Source: DTYU01 sp040757355 (GTDB lineage Bacteria; Bacillota; Desulfotomaculia; Desulfotomaculales; Ammonificaceae). From it: 8,359 bases of DNA. The DNA lies in assembly GCA_040757355.1 (NCBI GenBank), contig JBFLWY010000077.1, positions 1-8,359 on the forward strand. Reading direction: 5' to 3'. Under the pieces are notes generated by a model. It saw only the letters and a program-made list of their open reading frames with translations, did no database searches and was not told the DNA's origin. Shown here piece by piece: positions 1-5,113 of this stretch. Position 1 is the stretch's first letter; the number at the start of each line of letters is the position of its first letter. Made by a program: the position numbers and the translations under genes.

Positions 1-248
1 GACACGTCAACTCCTGTTACAAGAACCCCGGGGATCTGCGCGATCATTGCGCTGCCATACCCAACGCCGCAGCCGAAATCCAGTACTCGTACAGGGATAT
101 CCACCAGTTTTAGTCTGATATCCAGGCTAATGATGAGCTTGAAAAAGCTATAACTGCTTTTATGACGCACCATCTCACTCACGTCATGGGTAACCCCGGG
201 TATGAGACGCTCTCCCTCGTTGTAGATAATTCTCTCTATATCGTTCAT
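1..248 (-). CDS. Class I SAM-dependent methyltransferase, N-terminal part (cut by window edge)
   Basis: Reading the minus strand from an ATG at 248-246 gives 82 codons with no stop up to the window edge, so the C-terminal part lies outside. The product starts MNDIERIIYNEGERLIPG and contains VLDFGCGVGYG at about residues 55-65, the glycine-rich motif I that binds S-adenosylmethionine, followed by the acidic strand VTGVDV near residues 77-82. This order is that of class I methyltransferases (Methyltransf_11/25 type). The stretch with RHKSSYSFF before motif I resembles methyltransferases found in glycan or surface-polysaccharide clusters (recollection of the family, not a search). A modest ribosome binding site (GGAAAG) lies about 10 bases before the ATG. 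The gene diverges from the glycosyltransferase run at 444 onward. Substrate unknown; a sugar is plausible from context. Confidence 0.85.
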   Translation of the reverse strand, partial: MNDIERIIYNEGERLIPGVTHDVSEMVRHKSSYSFFKLIISLDIRLKLVDIPVRVLDFGCGVGYGSAMIAQIPGVLVTGVDV

Positions 249-443
249 AAGCTGTCTTTCCGGCCTTTCCGTTTTCGTTGAAGATTAGGACCATCCACGA
301 GCCGCTTCTTAGTTAACTTATGACAGGATTGGAATATTGTTACCATGCCGGGGGGAGAGACGAACAGCAGGACACTGGAACGTTTAAAAGCCACGGGCAT
401 ACCATGAATAGCAAAAACTGCCAATGGTGGGTGTCTATTTTAG
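249..443. other. Divergent intergenic region
   Basis: These 195 bases separate the minus-strand methyltransferase from the plus-strand CgeB-like gene, so they should hold promoters for both. No convincing vegetative -35/-10 pair was found. An open frame beginning at 320 runs into the next gene in another frame but shows no recognisable protein features and lacks a good ribosome binding site. A weak sporulation-type promoter candidate is listed separately. Confidence 0.6.
380..406 (+). promoter_or_regulatory. Weak candidate sigma-K-type promoter for the CgeB-like gene
   Basis: AC at 380-381 is followed after 16 bases by CATACCATG at 398-406. The Bacillus sigma-K consensus is AC, a 16-17 base spacer, then CATANNNTA, so only the last A of the -10 differs. 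Transcription would begin about 35 bases before the ATG at 444. In B. subtilis the cge genes are late mother-cell genes under sigma K and GerE, which makes the location sensible, but such short degenerate motifs occur often by chance. Confidence 0.22.
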
Positions 444-1385
444 ATGAAGATCCTATTCACCAATCCTGCTCCCGTAATAAAGTACGGAATGCAGCTCGGT
501 TTCGAAAAGCACGGCTGGGAAACGGAGAGAGTGGAGTTCCCGGAACAGACGGAACAAGGACTCCAAAAGAAGGTAGATCAGTTTAAGCCCGACTACATTT
601 TTACCGAAGGCGGGGTAACGGAAAGGGAGTTCGTCTTTCCAGTCCTGGAAAGAACAGGCATACCGCACATCTATTGGGCCATCGAAGATCCTATCGCCAA
701 CAGCGGGATGGCCATGGAATGGGCGGGCAAATCCGTTCTCAGCCTCACGCCGTGCGTTGAGATGCTGGAAAACTATCATCGAAGAGGGTACAAAGCCATC
801 TGCGTACCCTTTGCGATGGACCCCGATTATTACCATAAGAAACCTCCCAAGCCGGAGTACGAAGCGCTGGACGCCGTGCACATCGGTAACAACTACAACA
901 TCTTTGAAGCAAGATACCGCGCCTATCTATACATTATCCAGCCGTTTATAGACAGGGGAAAAAACATTGCCGTTTACGGGTGGGATTGGGATAACCCGCA
1001 ACACCGGTTCAATGTCAGTCCCCCGTACTACAAAGGATATATGGCCCATGAAGAGACCGTGTACGTGTATTCCGCAGCTAAGATCGTCCTGGGAGTGCAC
1101 TCGATAGTCGATTCGGCAACCATGCAATCAATGAGGACGTTTGAGATACTGGGATGCGGCGGCTTTTACCTGACCCAGCACACGAAGGCGATTGAGTCGA
1201 TGTTTGAGAATCACAAGCACCTGGTATGGTCAAAGAGTTACGAAGAAACGGTGGAGCTCATGGACTTTTACCTGGCTAACGATGAAGCCCGCCAGAAAGT
1301 TGCGGCTCAGGGGCACGAGTTCGTCCTGGCCAATCACACCTACAAACACCGGGTAGCAGATATAATCCGCGCTTTGCAGACGTGA
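444..1385 (+). CDS. CgeB-family glycosyltransferase (spore maturation protein CgeB-like)
   Basis: The 313-residue product is predicted to transfer a sugar in surface glycan assembly. It is cytoplasmic by sequence: no signal peptide or membrane segment is seen. The N-terminal half (MKILFTNPAPVIKYGMQLGF, then KPDYIFTEGGV at about 49-58 and HIYWAIEDP at about 75-83) has the form of the DUF3880/CgeB N-terminal domain. The C-terminal part carries RTFEILGCGGFYLTQHT at 231-247 and a following helix rich in E/A/R, the signature of the Glyco_trans_1_2 domain of CgeB/YkvP proteins. Length fits the family (about 300-400 residues). The ATG at 444 gives the conserved MKILF start; the ribosome binding site (GGTGGG about 10-13 bases before it) is weak. 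The next gene starts 36 bases after its stop, so the two are probably cotranscribed. In Bacillus, CgeB acts on the outermost spore layer; whether that holds here is inference. Donor and acceptor are unknown. Confidence 0.88.
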   Translation: MKILFTNPAPVIKYGMQLGFEKHGWETERVEFPEQTEQGLQKKVDQFKPDYIFTEGGVTEREFVFPVLERTGIPHIYWAIEDPIANSGMAMEWAGKSVLSLTPCVEMLENYHRRGYKAICVPFAMDPDYYHKKPPKPEYEALDAVHIGNNYNIFEARYRAYLYIIQPFIDRGKNIAVYGWDWDNPQHRFNVSPPYYKGYMAHEETVYVYSAAKIVLGVHSIVDSATMQSMRTFEILGCGGFYLTQHTKAIESMFENHKHLVWSKSYEETVELMDFYLANDEARQKVAAQGHEFVLANHTYKHRVADIIRALQT

Positions 1386-1404
1386 TTCCAAGTTCTCAGT
1401 TATC

Positions 1405-1413
1405 AGGGGGTGA
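1405..1413 (+). promoter_or_regulatory. Ribosome binding site that sets the GTG start at 1422
   Basis: AGGGGGTGA differs by one base from the ideal anti-16S match AGGAGGTGA and lies 8 bases before GTG at 1422. The longer frame's GTG at 1410 falls inside this site and so cannot be served by it. Confidence 0.7.
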
Positions 1414-1421
1414 AGACCCTT

Positions 1422-2636
1422 GTGATCAGCGATGAGTATAACGACGTCAGGCACTACTTTTTTCACCCGCTTGATTTCCTGAAGCAATCAGGCCAAACAT
1501 CCGGACTTCTTAGAAATGCTTCTCCTTGTCCGGAAAGGGTCGCAAAAGGACAGCATCCGTCGGCAGACGTGCTTGCCGGGACGGTGATAGTTTATCCGCC
1601 TACGATTGATTGGGGCTTCATGAAACAAAGGCCCCAGCAGCTCATGCAACAGTTCGCCAATCACGGGCATCAAGTCTTCTACTGCAATAAAACGCAGTCC
1701 GAAGACCGGGTCCTTGAACAAGTGCAGCCCAATTTGACGGTTGTGCACAAAAACAAGGCGTTTATTCAGAACGTGGTTCCCGCGCTTAAGAGACAGGGCA
1801 ATAGCATATTGCTTTGGGTTTCCTGGTCAAAACTGCATTTGTTCCTGGACCAGTATTTGCCTGATTTCATAGTGTACGACTACGTTGATGATATACCGGC
1901 CTGGGGCCCGTATCTTCCTAAGATGGTCGAACGCGCCGACATTATCATCACAACCGCCGGTATTCTTAAAAACCAAATCGATCGGATGTTCCCGGGCAAA
2001 CCCAATTATCTTATTCCGAACGGGTGCGATGTTCGCCATTTTCAAAAGTTTGCGAGCGATCCCCCGGAAAAACCTATCGAATATCAGGGGCACTCTGGAC
2101 CTATCATCGGTTATATCGGGGCCTGGGCATACTGGATTGACCACGATCTGGTTAGAGAAATAACCCGCGCTTTCCCCGAGGCCCTGTTTTCCGTCATCGG
2201 TGTGGAATACGGGGTTACCGTCGACAGGTCGATTCCCAATCTTGTCTACCTGGGTCAAAAACCCTATGAGGTGTTGCCCCAATACCTTTATTATCACGAC
2301 GTTTGCGTGATCCCTTTCAAAATCAGCCAGATCACGGTGGCTACCAACCCTATCAAAATGTACGAGTACCTGGCGGCGGGGAAACCGGTGGTGGCCACCG
2401 ACCTGCCCGAGGTGAGGAGCATCCCCTATGTATTCATAGGGGAAGACAATGCGTCGTTCATCAATCATCTCAGTCGCTTGCTCTCTTCGCCGGTGATCTT
2501 TAACAGGTACGAGGTTAACGGCTGGCTGGCAGCCCAGACTTGGGAAGAGCGCTACCGGAGTATCATCCGCATATTCAGCGAGGATGATCATTTTAGGCGT
2601 AGCCGGACCGCCCCATTCCAGCGGGCTGGGACATAG
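1422..2636 (+). CDS. GT-B glycosyltransferase (TuaH/GT4-like) with N-terminal extension, paralogue of the 7033 gene
   Basis: From GTG 1422 this encodes 404 residues. A variable extension of about 54 residues precedes the catalytic region, which begins VIVYPPTIDW (55-64) and continues with QRPQQLM (69-75), YDYVDD (about 152-157), IPNGCDV (about 198-204), GYIGAW (about 230-235) and NPIKMYEYLAAGKPVV (about 309-324). This order is that of GT-B, retaining glycosyltransferases related to B. subtilis TuaH (teichuronic acid synthesis): the RPQ motif early, PNGxD at the domain junction, and the donor-binding K-x-x-E-Y-x-A-x-G-x-P-V-V segment late. No membrane segment is seen. By eye well over half of the catalytic-region residues are identical to the 7033-8214 product. 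The extension holds EYNDVRHYFFHPLDF, which aligns with EYRDIEPIFLSPADF in that paralogue. The specific donor, acceptor and glycan cannot be told from sequence. A longer start at GTG 1410 is possible but lacks a usable ribosome binding site. Confidence 0.88.
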   Translation: MISDEYNDVRHYFFHPLDFLKQSGQTSGLLRNASPCPERVAKGQHPSADVLAGTVIVYPPTIDWGFMKQRPQQLMQQFANHGHQVFYCNKTQSEDRVLEQVQPNLTVVHKNKAFIQNVVPALKRQGNSILLWVSWSKLHLFLDQYLPDFIVYDYVDDIPAWGPYLPKMVERADIIITTAGILKNQIDRMFPGKPNYLIPNGCDVRHFQKFASDPPEKPIEYQGHSGPIIGYIGAWAYWIDHDLVREITRAFPEALFSVIGVEYGVTVDRSIPNLVYLGQKPYEVLPQYLYYHDVCVIPFKISQITVATNPIKMYEYLAAGKPVVATDLPEVRSIPYVFIGEDNASFINHLSRLLSSPVIFNRYEVNGWLAAQTWEERYRSIIRIFSEDDHFRRSRTAPFQRAGT

Positions 2637-2732
2637 TAAAGGAGTAAACCACGTACTTATTCAGGTTGCCACAATGTTCCAAAACAGCGCAACCATGTGC
2701 TTACGAGCAACCGAAGAAGAGATGTTGCATTA

Positions 2733-2775
2733 ACGGAACGCGGGGAGAAGCGAGCAGAACGAGGAAGGTGACCCC
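2733..2775 (+). repeat. Imperfect direct repeat, copy 1
   Basis: A purine-rich stretch starting ACGGAACGCGGGGAG and ending CGAGGAAGGTGACCCC is repeated with small indels at 2927-2972, where the ends read ACGGAACGCCGCGAG and CGAGGAAGGCGCAGCCC. The second copy runs directly into the CCCAGCACTCA core. About 120 bases after copy 1 the sequence GAGCTTGTAACTTAG (2893-2907) resembles GAGCTTGACAAAGTTAG at the right side of the 4336-4541 element, so copy 1 may be the left arm of a more decayed member of the same family. Confidence 0.55.
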
Positions 2776-2852
2776 GGACGGAGCGGATTGGAAAGTGTTC
2801 TCAAACGCCGCGCCCGGCGGATTTCACTGAATACATACGGGGGAGTCGTTCA

Positions 2853-2868
2853 CGACGATTCATCGTCG
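2853..2868. repeat. Short perfect inverted repeat
   Basis: CGACGAT at 2853-2859 and ATCGTCG at 2862-2868 are perfect inverted copies separated by 2 bases. As DNA this could be a dimeric-protein site; as RNA the two-base loop is too tight for all seven pairs. No T-run follows, so it is not a terminator. It lies within the repeat-rich gap and may only be internal symmetry of a decayed element. Confidence 0.4.
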
Positions 2869-2911
2869 CCACCGGGGATGAAAATGACCCCTGAGCTTGT
2901 AACTTAGAACC

Positions 2912-2926
2912 ATAACGTAACGTTAT
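2912..2926. repeat. 15-bp near-perfect palindrome, possible operator
   Basis: ATAACGT (2912-2918), a central A, then ACGTTAT (2920-2926) form a perfect inverted repeat around one base. Its size and AT-rich flanks fit a small dimeric regulator site, but no promoter could be placed around it and it is over 300 bases from the next start codon. It directly precedes the second copy of the 43-46 bp direct repeat. Confidence 0.35.
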
Positions 2927-2972
2927 ACGGAACGCCGCGAGGAGCGTTAAAGACGCGAGGAAGGCGCAGCCC
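2927..2972 (+). repeat. Imperfect direct repeat, copy 2
   Basis: Second copy of the purine-rich repeat at 2733-2775, offset by about 195 bases. It shares the ACGGAACGC start, an AGCG centre and CGAGGAAGG near the end, and continues without a break into the CCCAGCACTCA inverted-repeat unit. A weaker version (GCGCGGAAAGCGAAG) precedes the same core at 4358-4372, so this module seems to be part of the element family. Confidence 0.55.
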
Positions 2973-3069
2973 AGCACTCAGGCTGGTATCAAAAACGTAG
3001 TTACGCGAAGCGTTTGAATTGCGTTTTAAGGGAAGTGGCATCTCTCGAAAGTGTAACTGAGTGCTGGGC
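2969..3069. repeat. Hairpin-like inverted-repeat unit (CCCAGCACTCA family), copy A
   Basis: GCCCAGCACTCAG at 2969-2981 and CTGAGTGCTGGGC at 3057-3069 are perfect 13-bp inverted copies enclosing about 75 bases. Beyond the core, AGGC on the left and GCCT on the right continue the symmetry with a small internal mismatch. The interior holds a small ACGC-GAA-GCGT hairpin at 3003-3013. The same 11-bp core pair, with nearly the same spacing, recurs at 4388-4488, and a single arm recurs at 8231. The unit lies upstream of the 3242 glycosyltransferase gene. No coding capacity and no target duplication was seen. Confidence 0.75.
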
Positions 3070-3076
3070 GAGCCTG

Positions 3077-3118
3077 ACATATCGGTCGTCGGATATCGGA
3101 CATCGGGCGTCGGCATAG
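3077..3118 (+). repeat. Heptanucleotide array, left arm (GGNNNTC units)
   Basis: From 3084 the units GGTCGTC, GGATATC, GGACATC and GGGCGTC follow in exact 7-base register, flanked by decayed units at 3077-3083 (ending ATC) and 3112-3118 (starting GG). The middle three bases vary while GG and TC are kept. The array is the inverse of the one at 3144-3181; CGGTCGTCGG at 3083-3092 is perfectly complementary to CCGACGACCG at 3164-3173. Confidence 0.7.
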
Positions 3119-3143
3119 CACCAACGGTGATTTCAATGAGTAC

Positions 3144-3181
3144 TGACGACTGACGACTGACGACCGACGACCGACGACTGA
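3144..3181 (-). repeat. Heptanucleotide array, right arm (TGACGAC/CGACGAC units)
   Basis: Three TGACGAC units (3144-3164) are followed by two CGACGAC units (3165-3178) and a partial TGA (3179-3181), all in 7-base register. On the minus strand the unit reads (A/G)GTCGTC and so belongs to the same GGNNNTC type as the left array, in opposite orientation. Read in any frame it yields repetitive SSVV-type peptides that annotation tools may mistake for protein. Confidence 0.85.
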
Positions 3182-3226
3182 ATTGCGAAGCTCATCGCGG
3201 CGCCCCCCGAAAGAAGCACTATTTTT

Positions 3227-3233
3227 GGAGGAG
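3227..3233 (+). promoter_or_regulatory. Ribosome binding site that sets the ATG start at 3242
   Basis: GGAGGAG lies 8 bases before ATG 3242. A TTG at 3236 in the same frame is only 2 bases away from this site and is therefore an unlikely start. Confidence 0.75.
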
Positions 3234-3241
3234 TATTGCCT

Positions 3242-4255
3242 ATGCGTATAATGCATCTTGCCGAAGCGCTTGTTTTCGGTGGTTTGGAGACGCAAATATT
3301 GTCTCTCTGCCAGGAGTTTATAAAAACAAGCCACACGCCTTTCGTCTTTGCCAGGCTGATGAGCATTGAGTTTCAGCAGCAGCTTGAGGAACTCGGGGTA
3401 CAGTACATGTTCGACAGCAGCGGCGACGGGCTGGCCAGGTACGTTACAGAGCACGGCATCCAGGTCCTGCACGGACACCCCGTGGCCGTTCCCCTCGCCG
3501 CCGCGATCGGGGAAACGCTGCGCCTCCCGGTGGTCGCCACGTATCACGGGCTGTTCGGGTGGAACTGGGAGACCCACCGGCGTATCGCTAAGATCATCTG
3601 TATCAGCCAGGAAGTCTATGACCGGCTGGCACTGGGTAACCCTGACATTGTTCCGAAACTGGTTATCATCCAAAACGGGATTGACACCGAAAGGTTCACG
3701 CCCCTCCATCAACCCGGCGGCGGGACGAGACTGCTTTTTATCGGACGGCTGGATCTGGATAAGCGTTACTCGTTAAAGATCGTCTTTGAAGCAGTAGAGG
3801 CTCTGCCCGGGGTCGAATTGCTGGTGGCCGGGTCAGGTCCTTACTTGGAGGAGCTGCGCCTTGATGCCCCTCCTTTTGTCAAATGGCTGGGCTATGTCAA
3901 GGACATGGCTCCGGTCATCAACCAGGCCGACGTCGTCATCGGCACCGGCCGCGGGGTACGCGAGGCGATGGCCTGCGGCATCCCGGCCATAGCGCTGGAT
4001 GCCTGCGGATACGACGGCCTGGTGACCCCCGAGACGATAGAAAGCCTGGAGTATCAGAACTTCTCCGGCCGGTCGGGACGGCCTTTGAAAGCAGACTATC
4101 TCCTGGAGGACTTGCGCAGGGTTTTCGCCAGTCCCGAAACCAGGGCGGCTATTGGCGAATGGTCCAGAAGGTACGCGGAGGAAAACTATTCCTCCACCAT
4201 CGCCGCCCTGAAACACCTGCTGGTCTACAATGAACTGATTAATTCAAACAGATAG
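3242..4255 (+). CDS. GT4-type glycosyltransferase
   Basis: The 337-residue product is a GT-B retaining glycosyltransferase of the GT4 (Glycos_transf_1) kind. The acceptor-side domain starts MRIMHLAEALVFGGLETQIL, with the GG loop at 13-14 typical of the family, and HGHPVAVPLAAAIG at about 77-90 and ATYHGLFGW at about 99-107. The junction has VIIQNGIDTERF (141-152). The donor-binding domain has LLFIGRLDLDK (164-174), LLVAGSGPYLEEL (193-205) and GTGRGVREAMACGIPAI (234-250), containing the acidic residue that contacts the donor phosphate or ribose in GT4 enzymes. There is no signal peptide or membrane helix; it should act at the inner face of the membrane or in the cytosol. The gene stands alone between two repeat-bearing gaps, with over 600 bases before and about 300 after, unlike the tightly spaced block that follows. 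Sugar specificity cannot be assigned. Confidence 0.92.
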   Translation: MRIMHLAEALVFGGLETQILSLCQEFIKTSHTPFVFARLMSIEFQQQLEELGVQYMFDSSGDGLARYVTEHGIQVLHGHPVAVPLAAAIGETLRLPVVATYHGLFGWNWETHRRIAKIICISQEVYDRLALGNPDIVPKLVIIQNGIDTERFTPLHQPGGGTRLLFIGRLDLDKRYSLKIVFEAVEALPGVELLVAGSGPYLEELRLDAPPFVKWLGYVKDMAPVINQADVVIGTGRGVREAMACGIPAIALDACGYDGLVTPETIESLEYQNFSGRSGRPLKADYLLEDLRRVFASPETRAAIGEWSRRYAEENYSSTIAALKHLLVYNELINSNR

Positions 4256-4335
4256 AAGAGTGTTTGGAAAACAAAGTAAATTTTTGTAGAAAATAGCCCA
4301 ACGGCTTTCGGTGGTTAAACTTAGTAAATGACCCA

Positions 4336-4541
4336 GAGGCTGCTAAAAACAAGCATAGCGCGGAAAGCGAAGCCGGGCGGCGCGGAGCCCAGCACTCAAA
4401 GCAGTTTTTTAGCTTCGAAGCAGAGACCTTCATTAGCCTAAGAAAAAAGGTTGCTTTTCAAAGCGCAATGATAATATTGAGTGCTGGGTGAGCACCGCAC
4501 GGCGAGCTTGACAAAGTTAGGCGCAGTTTTGCAGCAGCCTC
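4336..4541. repeat. Nested inverted-repeat element (CCCAGCACTCA family), copy B; MITE- or IS-remnant-like
   Basis: The outer ends are GAGGCTGCT (4336-4344) and AGCAGCCTC (4533-4541), a perfect 9-bp inverted pair that continues imperfectly as AAAAAC on the left and GTTTTGC on the right. Inside, CCCAGCACTCA at 4388-4398 and TGAGTGCTGGG at 4478-4488 form the core pair 101 bases end to end, flanked by further imperfect complementarity (GCCGGGCGG on the left against CCGCACGGC on the right). The interior contains the palindrome GCTTCGAAGC (4412-4421). The outer ends look like insertion-sequence termini, and the 206-bp size without coding capacity fits a MITE or internally deleted IS, but no target-site duplication is visible. 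An untranslated structured RNA is the alternative. Confidence 0.65.
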
Positions 4542-4552
4542 ATAGGAGGTGC
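4534..4552 (+). promoter_or_regulatory. Strong ribosome binding site of the 4560 gene, possibly masked by a hairpin
   Basis: AGGAGGTG at 4544-4551 lies 8 bases before ATG 4560. The preceding GCAGCCTC (4534-4541), the right end of the repeat element, can pair with GAGGTGC (4546-4552) with one bulged A and one G-U pair around a 4-base loop, covering the site. The same GCAGCCTC is also the perfect partner of GAGGCTGC at 4336-4343, so the two pairings exclude each other. The ribosome binding site itself is clear; the masking is inference. Confidence 0.5.
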
Positions 4553-4559
4553 GCGTAAA

Positions 4560-5093
4560 ATGCCCTCAAGCCACGTTCAACAGATACCGGCTATCATCAA
4601 TTATGTCTGCGCCGTCAGCCCAAGGACTGTTCTGGATGTCGGGGTCGGCTTCGGAAAATACGGCGTCTTGGTAAGGGAGTACATGGAGATATGGCATTTC
4701 CGCTATGCCTCTGCGGACTGGATGCTCAGAATTGATGGCATTGAGGCATATCCGGATTACATTAACGACCTCCACCGGTTTATTTACAACAACATTTATG
4801 TGGGTGAAGCACTGGCCGTTATGAAGAATATGGAGAACCAATCCTATGACTTGATTCTGGCAATAGACATCCTCGAGCACTTCGATAAAGAGCAGGGCGT
4901 CCGGTTTGTCAGGGAATGCCGGCGGGTGGGCCGCAACTCCTTAATCAGTACACCCAGGCACTTCAGGGAACAGCCTGCGGTGTTTGGCAATGAATACGAA
5001 ATCCACAAAACAAGCTGGAGCAGCCTGGAGATGGAGGCCCTCGGCGCCAAGCGGTTCATCGATGACAGCTTCAGTCTGATTGCTGTGTTTTAA
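4560..5093 (+). CDS. Small class I SAM-dependent methyltransferase
   Basis: The 177-residue product contains VLDVGVGFGKYG at 24-35 (motif I, SAM binding), the acidic strand RIDGIEAY at 57-64, YDLILAIDILEHF at 96-108 (the motif IV region seen in Methyltransf_11/23 proteins) and NSLISTPRHF at 126-135. It is short for the family and keeps only the Rossmann core with a compact C-terminal tail. The start is fixed by AGGAGGTG 8 bases before the ATG. It opens a tight block: the GT-D gene starts 20 bases after its stop and the next glycosyltransferase 14 bases after that, which suggests one transcript. A role in methylating a sugar of the glycan built by its neighbours is inference; the sequence does not reveal the acceptor. 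Confidence 0.85.
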   Translation: MPSSHVQQIPAIINYVCAVSPRTVLDVGVGFGKYGVLVREYMEIWHFRYASADWMLRIDGIEAYPDYINDLHRFIYNNIYVGEALAVMKNMENQSYDLILAIDILEHFDKEQGVRFVRECRRVGRNSLISTPRHFREQPAVFGNEYEIHKTSWSSLEMEALGAKRFIDDSFSLIAVF

Positions 5094-5113
5094 TCCTTTA
5101 AGGAGGTTGGTTT

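Larger units (their letters stand above)
2637..3226. other. Repeat-rich non-coding gap
   Basis: About 600 bases between two glycosyltransferase genes contain no gene I can support. The gap holds an imperfect 43-46 bp direct repeat (2733-2775 and 2927-2972), two short palindromes (2853-2868 and 2912-2926), a hairpin-like CCCAGCACTCA inverted-repeat unit (2969-3069) and two oppositely oriented heptanucleotide arrays (3077-3118, 3144-3181). Open frames crossing it on the minus strand translate the heptad arrays into low-complexity SSVVGRQ-type peptides and are not genes. No clear factor-independent terminator follows the stop at 2636. Confidence 0.75.
4256..4559. other. Non-coding gap with nested repeat element
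   Basis: The first 80 bases after the stop (4256-4335) are AT-rich and show no clear terminator or gene. The rest is almost wholly the nested inverted-repeat element at 4336-4541, which ends at the ribosome binding site of the 4560 gene. No open frame here has protein-like features. Confidence 0.7.

Noticed and set aside
345..356. 12-base sequence ATGCCGGGGGGA repeated at 8343-8354
   Set aside because: One or two shared 12-mers are expected by chance in a window of this size, especially with a G run, and the flanks do not match.
320..586. 88-codon open frame overlapping the start of the CgeB-like gene
   Set aside because: It has no recognisable protein features or ribosome binding site, and its second half is an out-of-frame reading of the well-supported 444-1385 gene.
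1827..2591. 254-codon minus-strand frame opposite the 1422 glycosyltransferase gene
   Set aside because: It lies entirely antisense to a gene with conserved motifs and its own translation has no family-like segments; a long antisense frame is expected at this base composition.
2808..2821. GC-rich hairpin CGCCG-CGCC-CGGCG as a terminator
   Set aside because: It has no following T-run and lies about 170 bases after the preceding stop codon; the stem is only five pairs.
3144..3181. CRISPR array
   Set aside because: The units are 7 bases with no spacers and no cas genes are present; it is a simple heptad tandem repeat.
3026..3712. 228-codon minus-strand frame covering the heptad arrays and the start of the 3242 gene
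   Set aside because: Part of its translation is the SSVVGRQ-type low-complexity product of the heptad repeats and the rest is antisense to a clear glycosyltransferase gene.
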